Below are positions 11,331 through 23,919 of a DNA stretch of 64,000 bases, in pieces. The stretch's first letter is position 1; every line of letters starts with the position of its first letter. This DNA is from Flaccisagitta enflata (lineage: Eukaryota; Chaetognatha; Sagittoidea; Aphragmophora): positions 7,316,001-7,380,000 of the forward strand of contig OZ231128.1 in the NCBI GenBank assembly GCA_965153355.1. The letters run 5' to 3'. The notes under the pieces were generated by a model. It saw only the letters and a program-made list of their open reading frames with translations, was not told where the DNA came from and did no database searches. The position numbers were made by a program, and so were the translations under genes.

Positions 11331-12373
11331 CAGTAGATCTCGTCTAGACTTGAGATAACGGGGGCAAGCATTGTGGAAAGACAAATGAAGGCAGGAGAGC
11401 GTTATTTGGATCATAGACTAATCAAAGGATGCTTAATTCCCCATGATAGTTGGTTGCCATGGAAACACATTTCCATGTATTCTCGCTAAAATATAAATAT
11501 TTTGAGAGATTTTTTTAGGGAACATTGCTTAAAATCAAATTTGCTACAACTTTTCCACCGTATGTTCTGTAAGAATATCGCTCGTTTGGCCGTTGCTAGG
11601 GAGCGTATCCATGTGTGACGACCCCTAGCAACCGCTAAACGAGCGAGATTCTTACAGAACATACTGTAGGAAAGTGGTAGCAAATTTAATTTTAAAGAAT
11701 GTTCCCTTAAAAAATTTCTTAAAATCCAGTGGGACCTCGGTTTAAGGGATTTCTAGGGACTGACTATTTTTGTCCCTTAAATCTGAAATCCCTTAAATTG
11801 AATTCATCATTTTATTAAGGATTTTTATATAAGTTACTAAGGATTACCAAATTCATAGTGTAACCACATCCTTTTGCTTTAAGTATGCAATGAATAATTT
11901 AGTTCATGGCGGGATAATCATGGCACAAGAAATATTTTATCATTTTGCAAAAAGATTTTTTAAAGAAATTATCTCAAAATCCAAATTTTTTCCAAAATCT
12001 ATCGAATTTACTTAAAATTTCCCCTGAGATAAGGGAAATTTTCAAAAACTTGTCTTTTAAATCCAAATATCCCTTAAACAGAGGTTCCTTAAATAGAGGT
12101 TTTTTAACATTGGAAAAGCCTGAAAAAATCCGGGACCAGAGAGTGTTGTCTCTTAAATGCGGATATCCCTTATATAGAGGTGCCACTAAGGTGGGATTCC
12201 ACTGTATTGATATTTTAGCGAAAATACATAAAAATGCTTTTCCATAGCAAACAGCTGGCATAGGCAATAAATCATCCCTTTATTAGTCTATGTTTCAAAT
12301 ATCACTCCGCTGGCTTCATTTGTGTTTCCACAATGCTTGCCCCCATTATCTCAAGTCTAGACGAGATCTACTG
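11331..12373. mobile_element. TA-flanked palindromic DNA element with nested insertion
   Basis: The ends are perfect inverted repeats starting CAGTAGATCTCGTCTAGAC and continuing through GAGATAACGGGGGCAAGC. TA flanks both sides (11329-11330 and 12374-12375), as in Tc1/mariner-type elements. An internal inverted repeat at about 11540-11690 (GAACATACTG / ATGTTCTGTAAG around CTAGCAACCG) could fold separately. A second element interrupts the right half. Part of another copy is at 63133-63600. Confidence 0.7.
11727..12204. mobile_element. Pogo/Tigger-like MITE nested in the previous element
   Basis: It starts CAGTGGGACCTCGGTTTAAG and ends with GGTGGGATTCCACTG followed by TA. The left TA appears as TC, one substitution away. 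The terminus resembles the CAGTGGAACCTCG-type ends known from Tigger/pogo elements. Repeated CCCTTAAAT-like motifs line both inner flanks. No transposase. The 63.1-kb copy of the host element lacks this insertion, which confirms nesting. Confidence 0.6.
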
Positions 12374-12375
12374 TA

Positions 12376-13380
12376 GTGATAAAAAAGCCTATTATCCTTA
12401 TGGAACCGATGCTAACTAGGAATATTTTGCCAATATCGACTTACTTTGTGTTAAATGTATTAGGCATTATAAGACAACGCTATACATAGTAGCTCTTTCA
12501 CGAACTGACAACGGATCAGACAGTATTGACATAAAATTATTGGTCATTTGAAGACGGAGATACGCTGATCATAATGAACATCATTAATCAATATTTAAAG
12601 ATAATTGTTTATTTTTAAGTCTTCGTTGTCATTATTGTAACATGGTTCAAGGAAAAGTGGAAAAATTATGTCTGTAGACTGTACAAGATGCTAATCAAGG
12701 CTAGACATACTATTTCTAGGGAATGCTGCAACGCCGTCTTTTGCAGTGAAGATTGGTAACATGGAAAAATTACTTGTTCATTTACAATTATCTAGAAAAT
12801 GTGATTATAAAACAGGTGACTAAATCTAAATTTTCCAGATTTTCGTACTTTGATTTTTGACAGTTTTTTTTTCTTAACGTTAGTGCCAAATTCTAGACGT
12901 AAACTTGTGTGTTTCAGCGGATAGCTGAACAGAGAGTTATTGCAAATCGTTTTCTTTGCGTTGTTTGTGACAATGGGAACACTTGAAAATTCGTCAAAAA
13001 TAAATTTTTGTCATTCACCAATGATGTGATCATAAACAAGTTGTTCAGAGAGTAAATGTAATGCAGTGGAACGATAAGGAAGAGATCATTTCAGGAAGAA
13101 AAAAACCCATCAAATTAAACGAACTTACGAGCTATCTAGTTTGAAAATGGCGGATGAAATTTTTTACAGAAGAACAACAATATTTCAGTATTACAACAGC
13201 ATTGAAACTGAACATCATCTTAACGAGAACATTGGAAAGATCGATCTCACAATAAGAAAAGTGCTTCGAGTCCCCTCGGTAATTTTTTTTCTAGCGTCTA
13301 CATTGGCTATAAGGCCGTCGCATGATATTGACAAATTAGTTAGCTGGTTACCTGACAGCTTTTTAACCTAAAAAGATAAA
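12376..13380. other. Intergenic, no confident feature
   Basis: Mostly unique AT-rich sequence. A 75-codon frame from the ATG at 13147 has a good translation context and could be a first coding exon with a donor GTAATT near 13279, but no partner exon was found. Confidence 0.4.
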
Positions 13381-13383
13381 TGT

Positions 13384-13431
13384 TACCAGTAAAGGCGGCT
13401 CTCGCCGACCGGAAAAAAATCGTAAGGGCTG

Positions 13432-13491
<60 letters not shown>

Positions 13492-14440
13492 CTCTCACCC
13501 TCTCTCTCTCTGTTTCCCTCCCGTGCTCCCTCCTTCTCTCCTTCCCTCCCCCTCCCTCTCTCCCTCCCTCCCTCCCTTCCTTCCTCCCTCACTCCCTCCC
13601 TCTCTCCCTCTCTCTCCTCGCTCCTCCCCTCCCTCTTTCCTCCCCCCTCTCCTCTCCCTCCCCTCTCACTCTCCCCCTCCCTCTCCCTCCTCCCCCTCCC
13701 CTCTCCCTCCCTCCTCCCTCCCTCTCCCTCCCCCTCTCTCCCCCTCTCTCCCTCCCTCCCCCTCCTCTCTCCCTCCTCCCCTCCCCACCTCCCCCCCCTC
13801 CCTCCCTCTCTCCCTCTCTCCCTCTTTTTCCCTCCCTCACCCTCCTCTCTCTCTGTCCCTCCTCTCCCTTTCTCTTCGCTCCCTTTCCTCCCCTCCCCTC
13901 TTCCTTCCTCCCTCCCTCTCCTTCCCTCCCTCCTCCTCCTCCCTCCCTCCTCTCCTCTCCCACCCTCCTTCTCCCACCCTCCCTATCCCTCCCTATCCCT
14001 CCCTCCCTCTCCTTCCCTCCTTCTCCTTCCCTCCCTCTCCCTCCCTCCCTCTGCCCTCTGCTGAACTCATTTTTATAGTTATTTAGGGCTCAAAATTGAG
14101 ATCGATGAAAAATCAAGATTTTGAAAAAAATGCGGAAAATGTGAAAAAATAAAAAAAGATTAAAAAATTCATAGCACCTAAAGTATTGGACCGACAGTGC
14201 CCTGATTTTTTCCAGAAGGTGTAAAATAGTGGCCTCTTTCACCCTGTACCAATTTCAACCCCAGCCTCGGGCGAGCCTAGTCGTGACTAAACTTCCTCAA
14301 AACATCTCAAGCGAAAATGGAAAAAATTAATTCCTAAGCGAAACTCAAAAAATCGAAAAACGTTTTTCGATTTTTTTCCCAATTAATACGTCCAAACCGT
14401 TACTAATGGCAGTTAAAAAATGTTCTAAATTTCACAAGCA
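13384..14440 (+). repeat. Interspersed repeat with TG and CCCT microsatellites
   Basis: It begins ACCAGTAAAGGCGGCTCTCG, has a (TG)n tract at 13436-13490 and nearly 600 bp of pure pyrimidine (CCCT/CT) to about 14060. It ends with a 350-bp conserved block starting CTGCTGAACTCATTTTT and finishing in a hairpin AAATCGAAAAACGTTTTTCG. The same order recurs at 59198-60092, so the microsatellites belong to the repeat. The long Ser/Pro/Leu frames it yields are artefacts. Confidence 0.7.
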
Positions 14441-14605
14441 CTGCGTTTTGGGATTTTCAAGTTAGATCGTGGTAACATTTCCTGTTGATTTCAGCTGGAC
14501 AGATCGGGACAAGACAAGGATAGACGTAATGAGTCTGGCCCGGGACAGCAAATTGAGGGTCCACCTTCACGAAGCAGAAAGGACCACGGAACTTGGGACC
14601 GTCCT

Positions 14606-14606
<1 letters not shown>

Positions 14607-14693
<87 letters not shown>
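14607..14693 (+). repeat. (GA)n microsatellite
   Basis: Uninterrupted GA dinucleotide run of about 43 units. Confidence 0.95.
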
Positions 14694-14695
<2 letters not shown>

Positions 14696-14753
14696 CCCAA
14701 CCTCATATCGGTTAAGTACTACTTCCATAGTAGATCATGAGTTAGCAATTAAA

Positions 14754-15085
14754 CAAGGCCGGATACACAAGCCAACCAAAGATGGTGCGCCTATTCCTTA
14801 TCCTTATCCCTAGACCAAGCTATAACATACTACCTATCCAAAGCTCTGTCAGACCTATCCAAAATATATCAAACTATTTCGAGATTTGATGAAAACCAAG
14901 ATGGGACAAAATGAATGATTCCCTGCACGATTTTGTTTTTATTTCCGAATCCTCCGCCAGAGCGAATTTAATGCGAATAGCTTTGGGCCGTAATACATTA
15001 AACCCAGCCAACCCTTCGCCCTAAAGCTGACCCTGTCCCTAACCCTAACCCTAAAACTATCCCCAACCCTATCCCTAAACATGAG
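14754..15085 (+). repeat. Repeat fragment plus short telomere-like tract
   Basis: AACAAGGCCGGATACACAAG leads to GATGGTGCGCC and ACCTATCCAAA-type units, a short relative of the repeat at 20709-21480. At 15010-15085 there is a degenerate CCCTAA array (CCTAACCCTAACCCTAA and variants). Confidence 0.55.
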
Positions 15086-15134
15086 CAGGAAATCACTTCA
15101 CTTCAAGAGCTAAGTTTTGGGGTATTACCCTATA

Positions 15135-15563
15135 CACTCTTTTCTTTGACTAAGAACCTTGTTTATAAGAACATTGAGGCTCAGATGTGGAAAAAAATAA
15201 GAACAATCATAAGAACATCGCCAGCCTCACAGCGGAGGATTGTAAGAATATTCTTCTTCTTTTGTTGCTCTAAGCTAATATACAAACTGCAGTGAACAAA
15301 AAGAATTTTGACTGCTTTGTTATAGTATTTCACATAAATCAGTCTCACATTTAAATCTGAAATATTTGTGATTAATATTTTAGTTCTGATATCCTTTCAA
15401 TTAGCTATCAGAGCTAGGTAACCAGATAAAAGAAATTCCTGAATAAGCTGGCGATTCGAGAAAGAAGAACATCTCAAGAACCATTTGAGGCTCAAACTGC
15501 CTTTGAAATAAGAACATCGAGCCTCAGAAAAAAATAGCATGTTCTTATAAGAAAAAAAGAGTG
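15135..15563. mobile_element. TA-flanked MITE, second copy of the 502-1151 type
   Basis: It starts CACTCTTTTCTTTG and ends AAAAAAAGAGTG, with TA at 15133-15134 and 15564-15565. Subterminal TTATAAGAACAT and GAGGCTCAG motifs are inverted between the halves. It is 429 bp long with no coding capacity. Confidence 0.65.
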
Positions 15564-15565
15564 TA

Positions 15566-16832
15566 CTTCCAGAAATGTTTTGGTCAAGCGTTTTTTTAAT
15601 TTTCAGACGGAAGAATAGATAGAAAATAATTTTTGGCGGTTCTTACAATAAGCTTTTTTCACGCTCTTTTTCTTTCTATTTTTCAGCGGATTTTTCTATT
15701 CATGGTTTTCTTAATAACTCATGGGGGAACTTTGTTTACAAAAGAAATCAAGGAGTAGAATGCCATGGAAACCACCGGACACAACTCTATCAAATGCCCA
15801 CCCCTAACCCTAATTTAAAAAAACCGCTTAAAAAGTCTTGAAAACAAAAGATCACGGATGATCGTACAATTGTACCCCAAGGGGAATGATGTGAATGTGT
15901 CTTTTTGAACGACGAATGATGAGTGAAAAAACTATTTAACATTTTCAAGAACGATTTTTGCTAAAGTATACTAAATTATCAGTAGTGGCGGCTGTCGCCG
16001 TGAGGAAAAAAGTTGTAAGCATTGATCACTTTTCACCAAGCTTTTATCTTCAGTCCTTGCAATTTTTTATTTGTTAGATCAAATCAAGAACAGCTGTATG
16101 TATTGATTGCACCGAAAATCAGAGAAAAAAAGAACCAAGCCAAACAAGCTAGATGAGCTAAAATACTCAAAATCATTCAATTAAATATCCAGCTATGCTC
16201 ACTGAAATGCTTTCTTGTGTTTGCATGCTCATTTAAGATATTTATTCATCCTATTAAAACTCAAATAAAAGCTGAGCTAAATGAGCTAGAATACTTAAAA
16301 ACACCCTCACAGATGAGCAGCTCTGCTCACTGACATGCTTTCTTATGGCTGCTCGCTTCTAAAATCAGAAAAAAAAATTGAGATAAAAAAGCTAAATGAG
16401 CTAAAATACTCAAAAACACTCTAACAGATGAGCAGCTATGCTCATAAACATGTCTTCTTGTAATTGCATGCTCAAACAAACTTAAATACACTTTTGTATT
16501 GATCCTACTTAAAATGATAAATAATCAATAAAAATTCTATTTCAATTCTTCGTAAATAAATCTTTAAAAATTCATAATACGAAAAATATTTGCCGTAGAG
16601 CATTCTGCTTGGTGCCAAATAGAAAAGAATTATCAAATTTTCTTACCCTGTTAACTTCATTCAATGAACCAATCAGCCATAGAAGTTTCAAAACTTTCCC
16701 ATGAGAAAATGAAAACCCTGTTTCTCTCGAATATGTCAAAAAGTCGAAGACTGACTTCGACTTTTTTCTCGACCTATTGTTTAATGAATCATTTCTGTAT
16801 CAGTGTAAAATCTATGTCACAAGGTGTGAACA
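15566..16832. other. AT-rich spacer with weak internal repeats
   Basis: A GGCGGCTGTCGCC motif at about 15985 echoes the repeat start at 13395. Between 16150 and 16480, three loosely repeated stretches contain GAGCTAAAATACTCAAAA and GATGAGCAGCTATGCTCA. No coding exon is evident. Confidence 0.5.
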
Positions 16833-16834
16833 TA

Positions 16835-17865
16835 CAGGGTCATCAATCTCAATTGGGAAAAAGTATTAAGCTTTTACTCTCAGATGCTTCTTTTTGATGA
16901 CCTGGAATTGATTTTTCTACTTTGTACTATGTTTGACGTTTTTTGTGTCAAAATTTCATTGCTCTGTGTCAAATATTTTGTCCACAACATCAATTTGAAG
17001 TAAAACAAGTATTTGTGGCTGAAGCTCAATTTATCCCTTTTTCATCAAAGCTTTTTTAACTCATTTGAGAAGTTTTGATCAGTTCAAGCTACAATGCTAC
17101 ATATGCTAAAAAAGTCTCAAATTAATGATCTTTTTTAAAGTTTCATAAAGATATCTTCAACTGAGACAAATCTGAAATTTGCTGCTGAAGTTAATGAGAA
17201 ATAAGAGCAAATCAAAGAAAAACAGTTTTGATGAACTAAGGCTCAATTGAGCTATATCTGAAAATGCTTGTTTTTCTTTAAATTGATGTTGTGGACAAAG
17301 TTTTTAACTCACACCAATGAAATTTTGACACAAAAAACGTCAAACATATTTGTTCACTATAAATAATGGGGATGTGCTGACTACTTTGCATCTTTTTATT
17401 TTGGGTTGACATGGAATGTTTGAGGGAATAGTCTCAATCAGTGGAAAGGATTTTGATTTTAGGTTGTGGGTTGCATGAACCTTTTACAATGGGAAGATCA
17501 GATGGATGTGTGGTCCAAAACAGCACAATCGTCTGGTACTCTTTCTTGTCACTGGTACTTGTAGCAAACAGGTTAGAATTATTTATTTTTTCCTGGTTGG
17601 TTCCTGGTTGGATTGTTGTCTTGAATTATTTCATGATTATGTTGAGATAGACTTGGTTATTTTGAATACTAAGGATAGTTGTGATGGGTCCGGATTAAAC
17701 ACCAGTGAGAGCTCCAAAGGCTTTCATCCTTAAGTAAAGTAGGGTTGAGTAGTAGTGTTATCAACTTTCATAGTACTATAAAATATAGCAAATTCCAGAC
17801 CAGTGATGAGAAGCAGCTGAGAGCAAAAGCTTAATACTTTTTCTCAGTCCAGATTGATGACCCGG
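16835..17865. mobile_element. TA-flanked fold-back element, copy with insertion
   Basis: The left end CAGGGTCATCAATCTCAATT is matched by the inverted right end AGATTGATGACCCGG. TA borders are at 16833-16834 and 17866-17867. Inner arms (TTGACGTTTTTTGTGTCAAA, GTCCACAACATCAATTT) are inverted across the centre. A roughly 400-bp segment (about 17350-17745) interrupts the right arm compared with the copy at 21693-22283. Confidence 0.65.
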
Positions 17866-17867
17866 TA

Positions 17868-19640
17868 ATTCATGTAGTTGACCTAAATTCAGCGTCATAA
17901 AAATCATTTCCGGCGATATATCATTCGAGCGGACTGACCGACAGAAGTGGACAGAGCCCCTTAAATAGAGGTGCGTTTTCGTACAAAAAAGCTGGTGTGA
18001 TAAGAGTCTGATTTTGCTTGTTGTTAAACCAACCTGTTGAGGGCGGGATGTTTCGACAAAAGTTTTCCCCAGGTTTAATGAACTTTTGAGGGCTTTTGAG
18101 GGCAATGTCGATGTTTTTTTGAATCTCGCTGAAAATGTCAACTGGAGTTAAAAGGGGAGTAATGAAAGAATGACGTCCCTGGACAATTAAAACGCAATAA
18201 TACTTTGCACACGATTAGACACGAACTCAAGAAAAAACGCCTTTAACGACATTCAATCTTTCAACAATTAGGGATCACAGTGGGCCTTAATTAGCCAGGG
18301 GGAGTGAAAATTTAAATATCGGCAAAAAGTTTCGTTTTTGGTCCTAATGTATATTTATACGTTTGGTAAGATTATTTAACAAAGATTTGACCCATTGGCT
18401 GGCCTTAGAGGGGCGCAAACATCATCAAATTTAGCCCTAGTCCACTTGTAAAGTTTTGTCAGCTGATCTTTTCCATTCAAACGATTATAGCCAAGTCATT
18501 TTTTGATGGATTTATGAAAAATTGGTGACCAAAATGTAGAGTTTTTCAAGGGGCGTCCATCCTTTTTTTGCGCGACCAAATCGGTCAAACCGTTCAAAAG
18601 TTATGACCGCTCAAAGATAGGTGAGCGAGAAAAAAATCCGTAAAAAAATATAAAATCTCATTTCTATTCACAATTTTTGTACTTTTTTGTGATTTATATG
18701 AGGTAGTCCATGGAAGTACCTCCAGTAAAAATTTTGTTCAAATCGGTCAACTTTTAGGGGGCACGGCATTTTTTTTTTAAAAATCATAAATAGCCGTTTT
18801 TCAAAATTAAGGTACCTTAAAATTTTCAAAAACTAAATTTTTTTTACAAAAAAGCATCAGTAGGGTCTAATACATGTGCTTTTGAAATTTCAGGGCCATA
18901 TTTCAACTTTTTTTTTGGTTACGGGTTGAAAAAAGGCCAAAAATTGGCCATTTTCGCGATTTTTGGTTTTACGGTCTTCGCTAAATTGTTATTTGACACC
19001 CAAAAAAGGCTCTCAGGGCCGCCATTTTTTTGGGGGGCATCACCAAGAGTCTTCTAAAGGAATTTTGGCCCATGGTTCATAGGTGCCTGCTATATTATGG
19101 CAATGTCTCAGGCTCAAAGACGATTTTTGGTTGTTTTTTTCCAGAATTTTGGATTTTCGAACACAATTTTTGGTACATAAAGTGCTCTGATTTTGATGAA
19201 ATTTCACTTGGAGGTAGTCCATAATGTGAAGTACCTCCAGTAAAAATTTTGTCTAAATTGGTCAACTTTTAGGGGGGTAACGACATTTTTTTTCTTTAAA
19301 AAATTGCGAAAAAGCTTTTTTTTTCAAAATTTAGGTACCTTAGAATTTTTACAGCCTCATAATTTTTTACATATAGCTTAATTAGGCTCCAACACATGTG
19401 CATGTAAAATTTCAAGGCTTATTTCCAAGTTTAGGATGGGTTTTAGGCCAAAAAACGCCAAAAACGGCCATTTTGGGCACTTTTTTTAGACATTTGAACA
19501 CGCACCTGATATTGGGTCAAGCAAGCCTGGATTAGAGTTCCCCAAGGTAATGCGCACATTTCAAGACCCAACATGATAGGTGCCACCGGACTCGCCTTTT
19601 TGACCCCCCTTTCCTTTGAGCTAGAAATCCTTATTCCTCA
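17868..19640. repeat. Diverged interspersed and direct repeats
   Basis: A GACCGACAG/AGAGCCCCTTAAATAGAGGTGCG relic lies at 17925-17970. Direct repeats share GGAGGTAGTCCAT and GAAGTACCTCCAGTAAAAAT followed by GGTCAACTTTTAGGGGG at 18695-18780 and 19210-19285. The block GATTTATGAAAAAT-GGTGACCAAAATGTAG at 18508 recurs at 20322. Nothing here looks coding. Confidence 0.5.
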
Positions 19641-19654
19641 GACGGGATGAACCT

Positions 19655-20302
19655 CCTTTTTGGGCAGCGGCCCCGAAGGGGCCGATGACCTATGCTTTCA
19701 CACAGGAGAAATTTCTCCTTCTCCTTCTCCTTCTCCTTCTTCGTACCCCCCCCCCCCCCGCTTTTAGCCTCGAGACCCAAATCCCGGCCTTGAGGCCTAA
19801 ATCCTAGCCTTGAAACCCAAATCCAAGCCTCAAGGTCCAAATCCAAGCCTTGAGGCCCAAATCCCAGCCTCGAGGCCCAAATCCTAGCCTCGAGGCCCAA
19901 ATCTTAGCCTCGTTGCCCAAATCTCAGCCTCGAGGACCAAATCCCAGCATCGAGGCCCAAATCCCAGCCTCGAGGCCCAAATCCCAGCCTCAAGGCCCAA
20001 ATCCCAGCCTCAAGGCCCAAATCCCAGCCTCAAGGCCCAAATCCCAGCCTTGAGGCTCAAATCCCAATCTCGAGGCTCAAATCCCAGTCTGGAGGCTCAA
20101 ATTTCAGCCACGAGGCTCAAATCCCCGCCTCTGCACTCAAATCCCAGCCTCCAGGTCCTAATTCCATCCTTGAGGCCCAAATAACAACAGCATAGGTCAT
20201 CGGCCCCTTCGGGGCCGCTGCCCCTCTAACCACCTTACACCCACATACACTCACATAGGGGCAACGGGTACCGCTGACCATCTAACGCTTTTGCGACTAT
20301 TT
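19655..20302. mobile_element. M-family element, copy 3
   Basis: Short end GGGCAGCGGCCCCGAAGG at 19660, a CTT/CCC-rich lead, about 20 units of a CAAATCCCAGCCTCGAGGCC-like minisatellite (19770-20185), then the long end through GGTACCGCTGACCATC to CGCTTTTGCGACTATT. The hairpin CGGCCCCGAAGGGGCCG occurs at both ends. Unlike copies 2, 5 and 8, no clear B flank is visible. Confidence 0.7.
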
Positions 20303-20708
20303 TTTGTCTCTTGTTTTTGATGGATTTATGAAAAATCGGTGACCAAAATGTAGAGTTTTTCAAGGGGCGTTGAAAAGTTATGACAGCTCAAAGATAGGTG
20401 GGCGAGAAAAAAATCCGTAAAAATATGAAAAATCTCATTTTTATTCATATAAACACATCTTTGTCGCAGTTTTTTTATACATTTCCACTCCTTATGTTTA
20501 TCATGCTGAAAAGGGTGCTCCCCTATCAGCAAGAGGCTTAATTTGAGCAATAGATGGCCGAGAACTGGCAAAAAAATTGGCAGGATTGAGAGATGGCCAC
20601 GTTTTTTAAAGTATATTTCATCAAAGAGGGGAAATGATGCAAAGAATATTAAAGGTTTTACTGGGCCAGTGCAGGACTGAGAGAAGTCAAAATTGGCAAA
20701 ATTGAGAA

Positions 20709-21480
20709 CCAGGCCGGATACCCGGGCCAAGACGGTGCGCCTGGCGTTGTTAATTCTTAGACCTATCCCTAGCTCCATCAGACCTATCCCTAGCTCTATC
20801 AGACCTATCCCTAGCTCTATCAGACCTATCCCGAGCTCTATCAGATCTATCCGGAGCTCTATCAGACCTATCCCGAGCTCTATCAGATCTATCCGGAGCT
20901 CTATCAGACCTATCCCGAGCTCTTTCAGACCTATCCTGAGCTCTATCTGACCTATAACCAGCTCTATCAGAGCTATAACCAGCTCTATCAGACCTATCCC
21001 TAGCTCTATCAGACCTATCCTCAGACAGCTGGGGAGTATTGGGGGTAGTAACCCTAGTTACCATTACTTTCTACCTCTTCTTCTGGCCGTGCATTTGCAT
21101 TGTAAATGACTTTTCCCAACAAAAATCGATAAACAAACAGAAAGACAATCACCAGAGCTTCAATTTGATACCAAATTTGCAACATTCCAACGCATTTGAC
21201 ATGATTTGCAATGGACAGGTATAAAACGGCGATGAAATATCGAAAACATGCCTAACTTTGATTTTGATCAAATTTGTATCAGAGGTAGTCTTTATCCAGT
21301 AGAGTTTACAGGAAAAGTCTTTTGAACTCGGACTCACCACCTTAACAGCTAAATTGAGCATAAAAAAAAAACAGGGTTATTAGGTTTAATTACTCCCCCA
21401 GTCACTAGTTTCAATACCCATTTTTGGACATTAAGTGATTAAGAGGTATCAATTCTATTACCTTCATTGTCATTAGATCT
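20709..21480 (+). repeat. Interspersed repeat with 21-bp minisatellite
   Basis: It begins AGGCCGGATACCCGGGCC and GACGGTGCGCC. About twelve 21-bp units with the core CTATCAGACCTATCCCGAG follow (20758-21025), then a 450-bp body (CTACCTCTTCTTCTGGCCGT onward). The body recurs inverted at 25895-26335. Confidence 0.65.
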
Positions 21481-21594
21481 AGTGACTTTCCCTCAAAACG
21501 CCACAACTCTGAGAACATAACCAGAAATTGCAATTAGGAAGCTTCGCTAACAAGCAAAATTGAATATCAGTCCGATGCGGACTATAGTTCAAGG

Positions 21595-22830
21595 TGGCTT
21601 AAAAGTGAAAGCGTGCATAACTTTGGCATTTTTCAACCGATTTAGCGGAAATTTGATATTGAGTCTCTAAATGGAAGGACTCAACGTATGTACAGGGTCA
21701 TCAATCTCGATTGAGAAAAAGTATTAAGGTTATACTCTCAGATGCTTCTTTTCAATGACCTGGAATTGATTTTCCTATATAGTACTATGTTTGACGTTTT
21801 TTGTGTCCAAATCTCATTGGTCTGTGTCAATTATTTTTTCCACAACATCAATTTGAAGTAAAACAAGTATTTGTGGCTAAAGCTCAATTCATCCTTTTTT
21901 CATCAAAAGTAAGTTTCCCTTATTTTCGATCAGTTTGAGCTACAAATGCTAAAATAGTCTCAAATCACAAATGTTTTTTTCAAAATTCATAAAGATATCT
22001 TCACGGAGACAAATCTGACATTTGCTGCTCAATCCAATGAAAAATAAGAGCAAATCAAAGCAAACAGTTTTAATAACCTAAGGCTAAATCTAGCTATATC
22101 TGAAAATGCTTGTTTTTACTTAAGTTGATGTTGTGGACAAAGTATTTTACTCAGACCAATGAAATTTTGACACAAAAAATGTCAAGCAAGGTACTGTAAA
22201 AGAAAACAAATTCCAGACCAGTGAGGAGAAGCAGCTGAGAGCAAAAGCTTAACACTTTTTCCCAGTCCAGATCGATGACCCTGTATGTGATCTATTAGCA
22301 TTTGAGCATGCCAACCGGTCAAACCAGCCTACCACTCAACCAGCCAACCAACCTAAAAGTGAAAAACTTCCATAACTTTGACATTTTTCAACCAATTTGG
22401 CTGAAATTTGGTATGGAAGAGCTCATCTGCAATAATTAATGATCATTTCTATAAAATGTAAAAATCTTGATCAAAACAAACATGTACTAATTGATACTAG
22501 CTAACCTAATTGAATTACAATGATCGCTTTTGTATGTTTCAATGGATATGATAGAGGCTAATTAGCACAGCTTAAAACGCAAATGCCTCTGTTTTCTTTT
22601 TTCCTTAAAATCAAAGTTTTCTTTTTCAGTTCAAATTTTTTCATTACTTAGTCTGAAGGCAGTAAACCCTATTTCAAATGATCTGAGGCAATCTGCAATG
22701 CATATGCACACTATTTATCCTATCAAACCAGCCTACCCAACCAGCCTACCAGCCTAAAAGTGAAAGATTTGCATAACTTTGCTATTTTTCAACCGATTTG
22801 CTTAAAACTTGGTCTGGAGACTCAGAATGG
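21595..22830 (+). repeat. Diverged satellite monomers (5.9-kb family)
   Basis: AAAAGTGAAA-GTGCATAAC and ATTTTTCAACC-ATTTGGCTG motifs recur here as single, decayed monomers. One is split by the element at 21693-22283 and another stretch (22440-22690) is replaced by unrelated AT-rich sequence. Confidence 0.65.
21693..22283. mobile_element. TA-flanked fold-back element, intact copy
   Basis: It starts CAGGGTCATCAATCTCGATT and ends GATCGATGACCCTG, with TA at 21691-21692 and 22284-22285. Almost the full 591 bp is one imperfect palindrome (arms about 280 bp). The host satellite monomer continues on both sides, giving a clean insertion. Confidence 0.75.
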
Positions 22831-22948
22831 AAAAACTCCACTCATGTATAGAGATCATTGACACCAGCCAAAAACGAATTGGTTATCATATTGCCCTTGG
22901 GCGACTGCACTGGTTGCATCACTGCTCCTTCCCAAAAGCGTGTTTGCC

Positions 22949-23441
22949 CTTTTTGGGCAGCGGCCCCAAAAGGGCCGAAATCCTGTAGAACACAGCCTTG
23001 TGGCTGGATCTGAGCCTTGAGGCTGGGGTCTGAGCCCTGAGTTTGTGATCTGAGCCTCAAGACTGGGATTTGGTTCTGAAGGTTGGAATTTGAGCCTGGA
23101 GGCTGGAATTTGAGCCTGGAGGCTGGAATTTAAGCCTGGAGGCTGGGCTCTGAGCCTTTAGGTTAGGATTTGGGCCTCAAGGCTGGGATTTGAGCCTCAA
23201 GGCTGGGATTTGAGCCTCAAGGCTGGGATTTGAGTCTCAAGGCTGGGATTTGAGCCTTGAGGCTAGGATTTGAGCTTCAAGGCAAGAATTTGGGCCTTGA
23301 AGCAAGAATTTTACCTTTAGATTAAGATTTTGGCCTCACAGCTGGGATATGAGCTTTGAAGGGGGTGGATGGACGGAGAAGGAGGAGAAATTTGTCCTGT
23401 GTGAAAGCATAGGTCATCGGCCCCTTTGGGGCCGCTGCCCT
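22949..23441. mobile_element. M-family element, copy 4
   Basis: GGGCAGCGGCCCCAAAAGGG on the left, a GGCTGGGATTTGAGCC-type minisatellite (22990-23350), then GTGTGAAAGCATAGGTCATC and GGGGCCGCTGCCC on the right. Both ends are of the short type. A CCTGTAGAACAC variant replaces CCTATGCTTTCACAC on the left. Confidence 0.65.
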
Positions 23442-23919
23442 AAAGGAAAATCAAACTCTGCCGTAGGTCTCGAAAAGCCGAAGGTATTCTTTGACTTTTT
23501 TTCCAAATGACATTGATGCATGCATAATTCATGGAATAATTCACTCCAACTGAAAGTGGCAAGCAGCATGAAGATGGCACCACAGGCCTTAGAATTTGAC
23601 TTTTTCCTAGGAGAACCTTGATCAATAATTAAGTATGAAGGATGGAATGGTGGAAGGTAATGCGAAATGAAAAATTGGCTGATACACATGTGATAATTTC
23701 TGAGCATTACGTCAAGGTGCACAGGAAGGGGCAATTTTCACGGTCATATCCTATTCTAGATGAAAAGTAAAATGAAGAATTGACAATTTTTTAAAAAGAA
23801 ATCATGTTTTAGTGTCATTTATTCATTTTTTTGCATTAAGAATCCTTTATGTGTTCAAAATCAGTTGGAAAAATTGAGAGAAAAAATCAAAAATAAACTT
23901 CCATTCCTTGACTTGTCTT

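Noticed and set aside
13147-13279. Possible first exon of a gene (ATG in good context, donor GTAATT)
   Set aside because: No partner exon, homology or promoter was found; a 75-codon frame in AT-rich DNA is not enough.
13380-14086. Long Ser/Pro/Leu frames on both strands
   Set aside because: They are translations of (TG)n and CCCT/CT microsatellites within an interspersed repeat.
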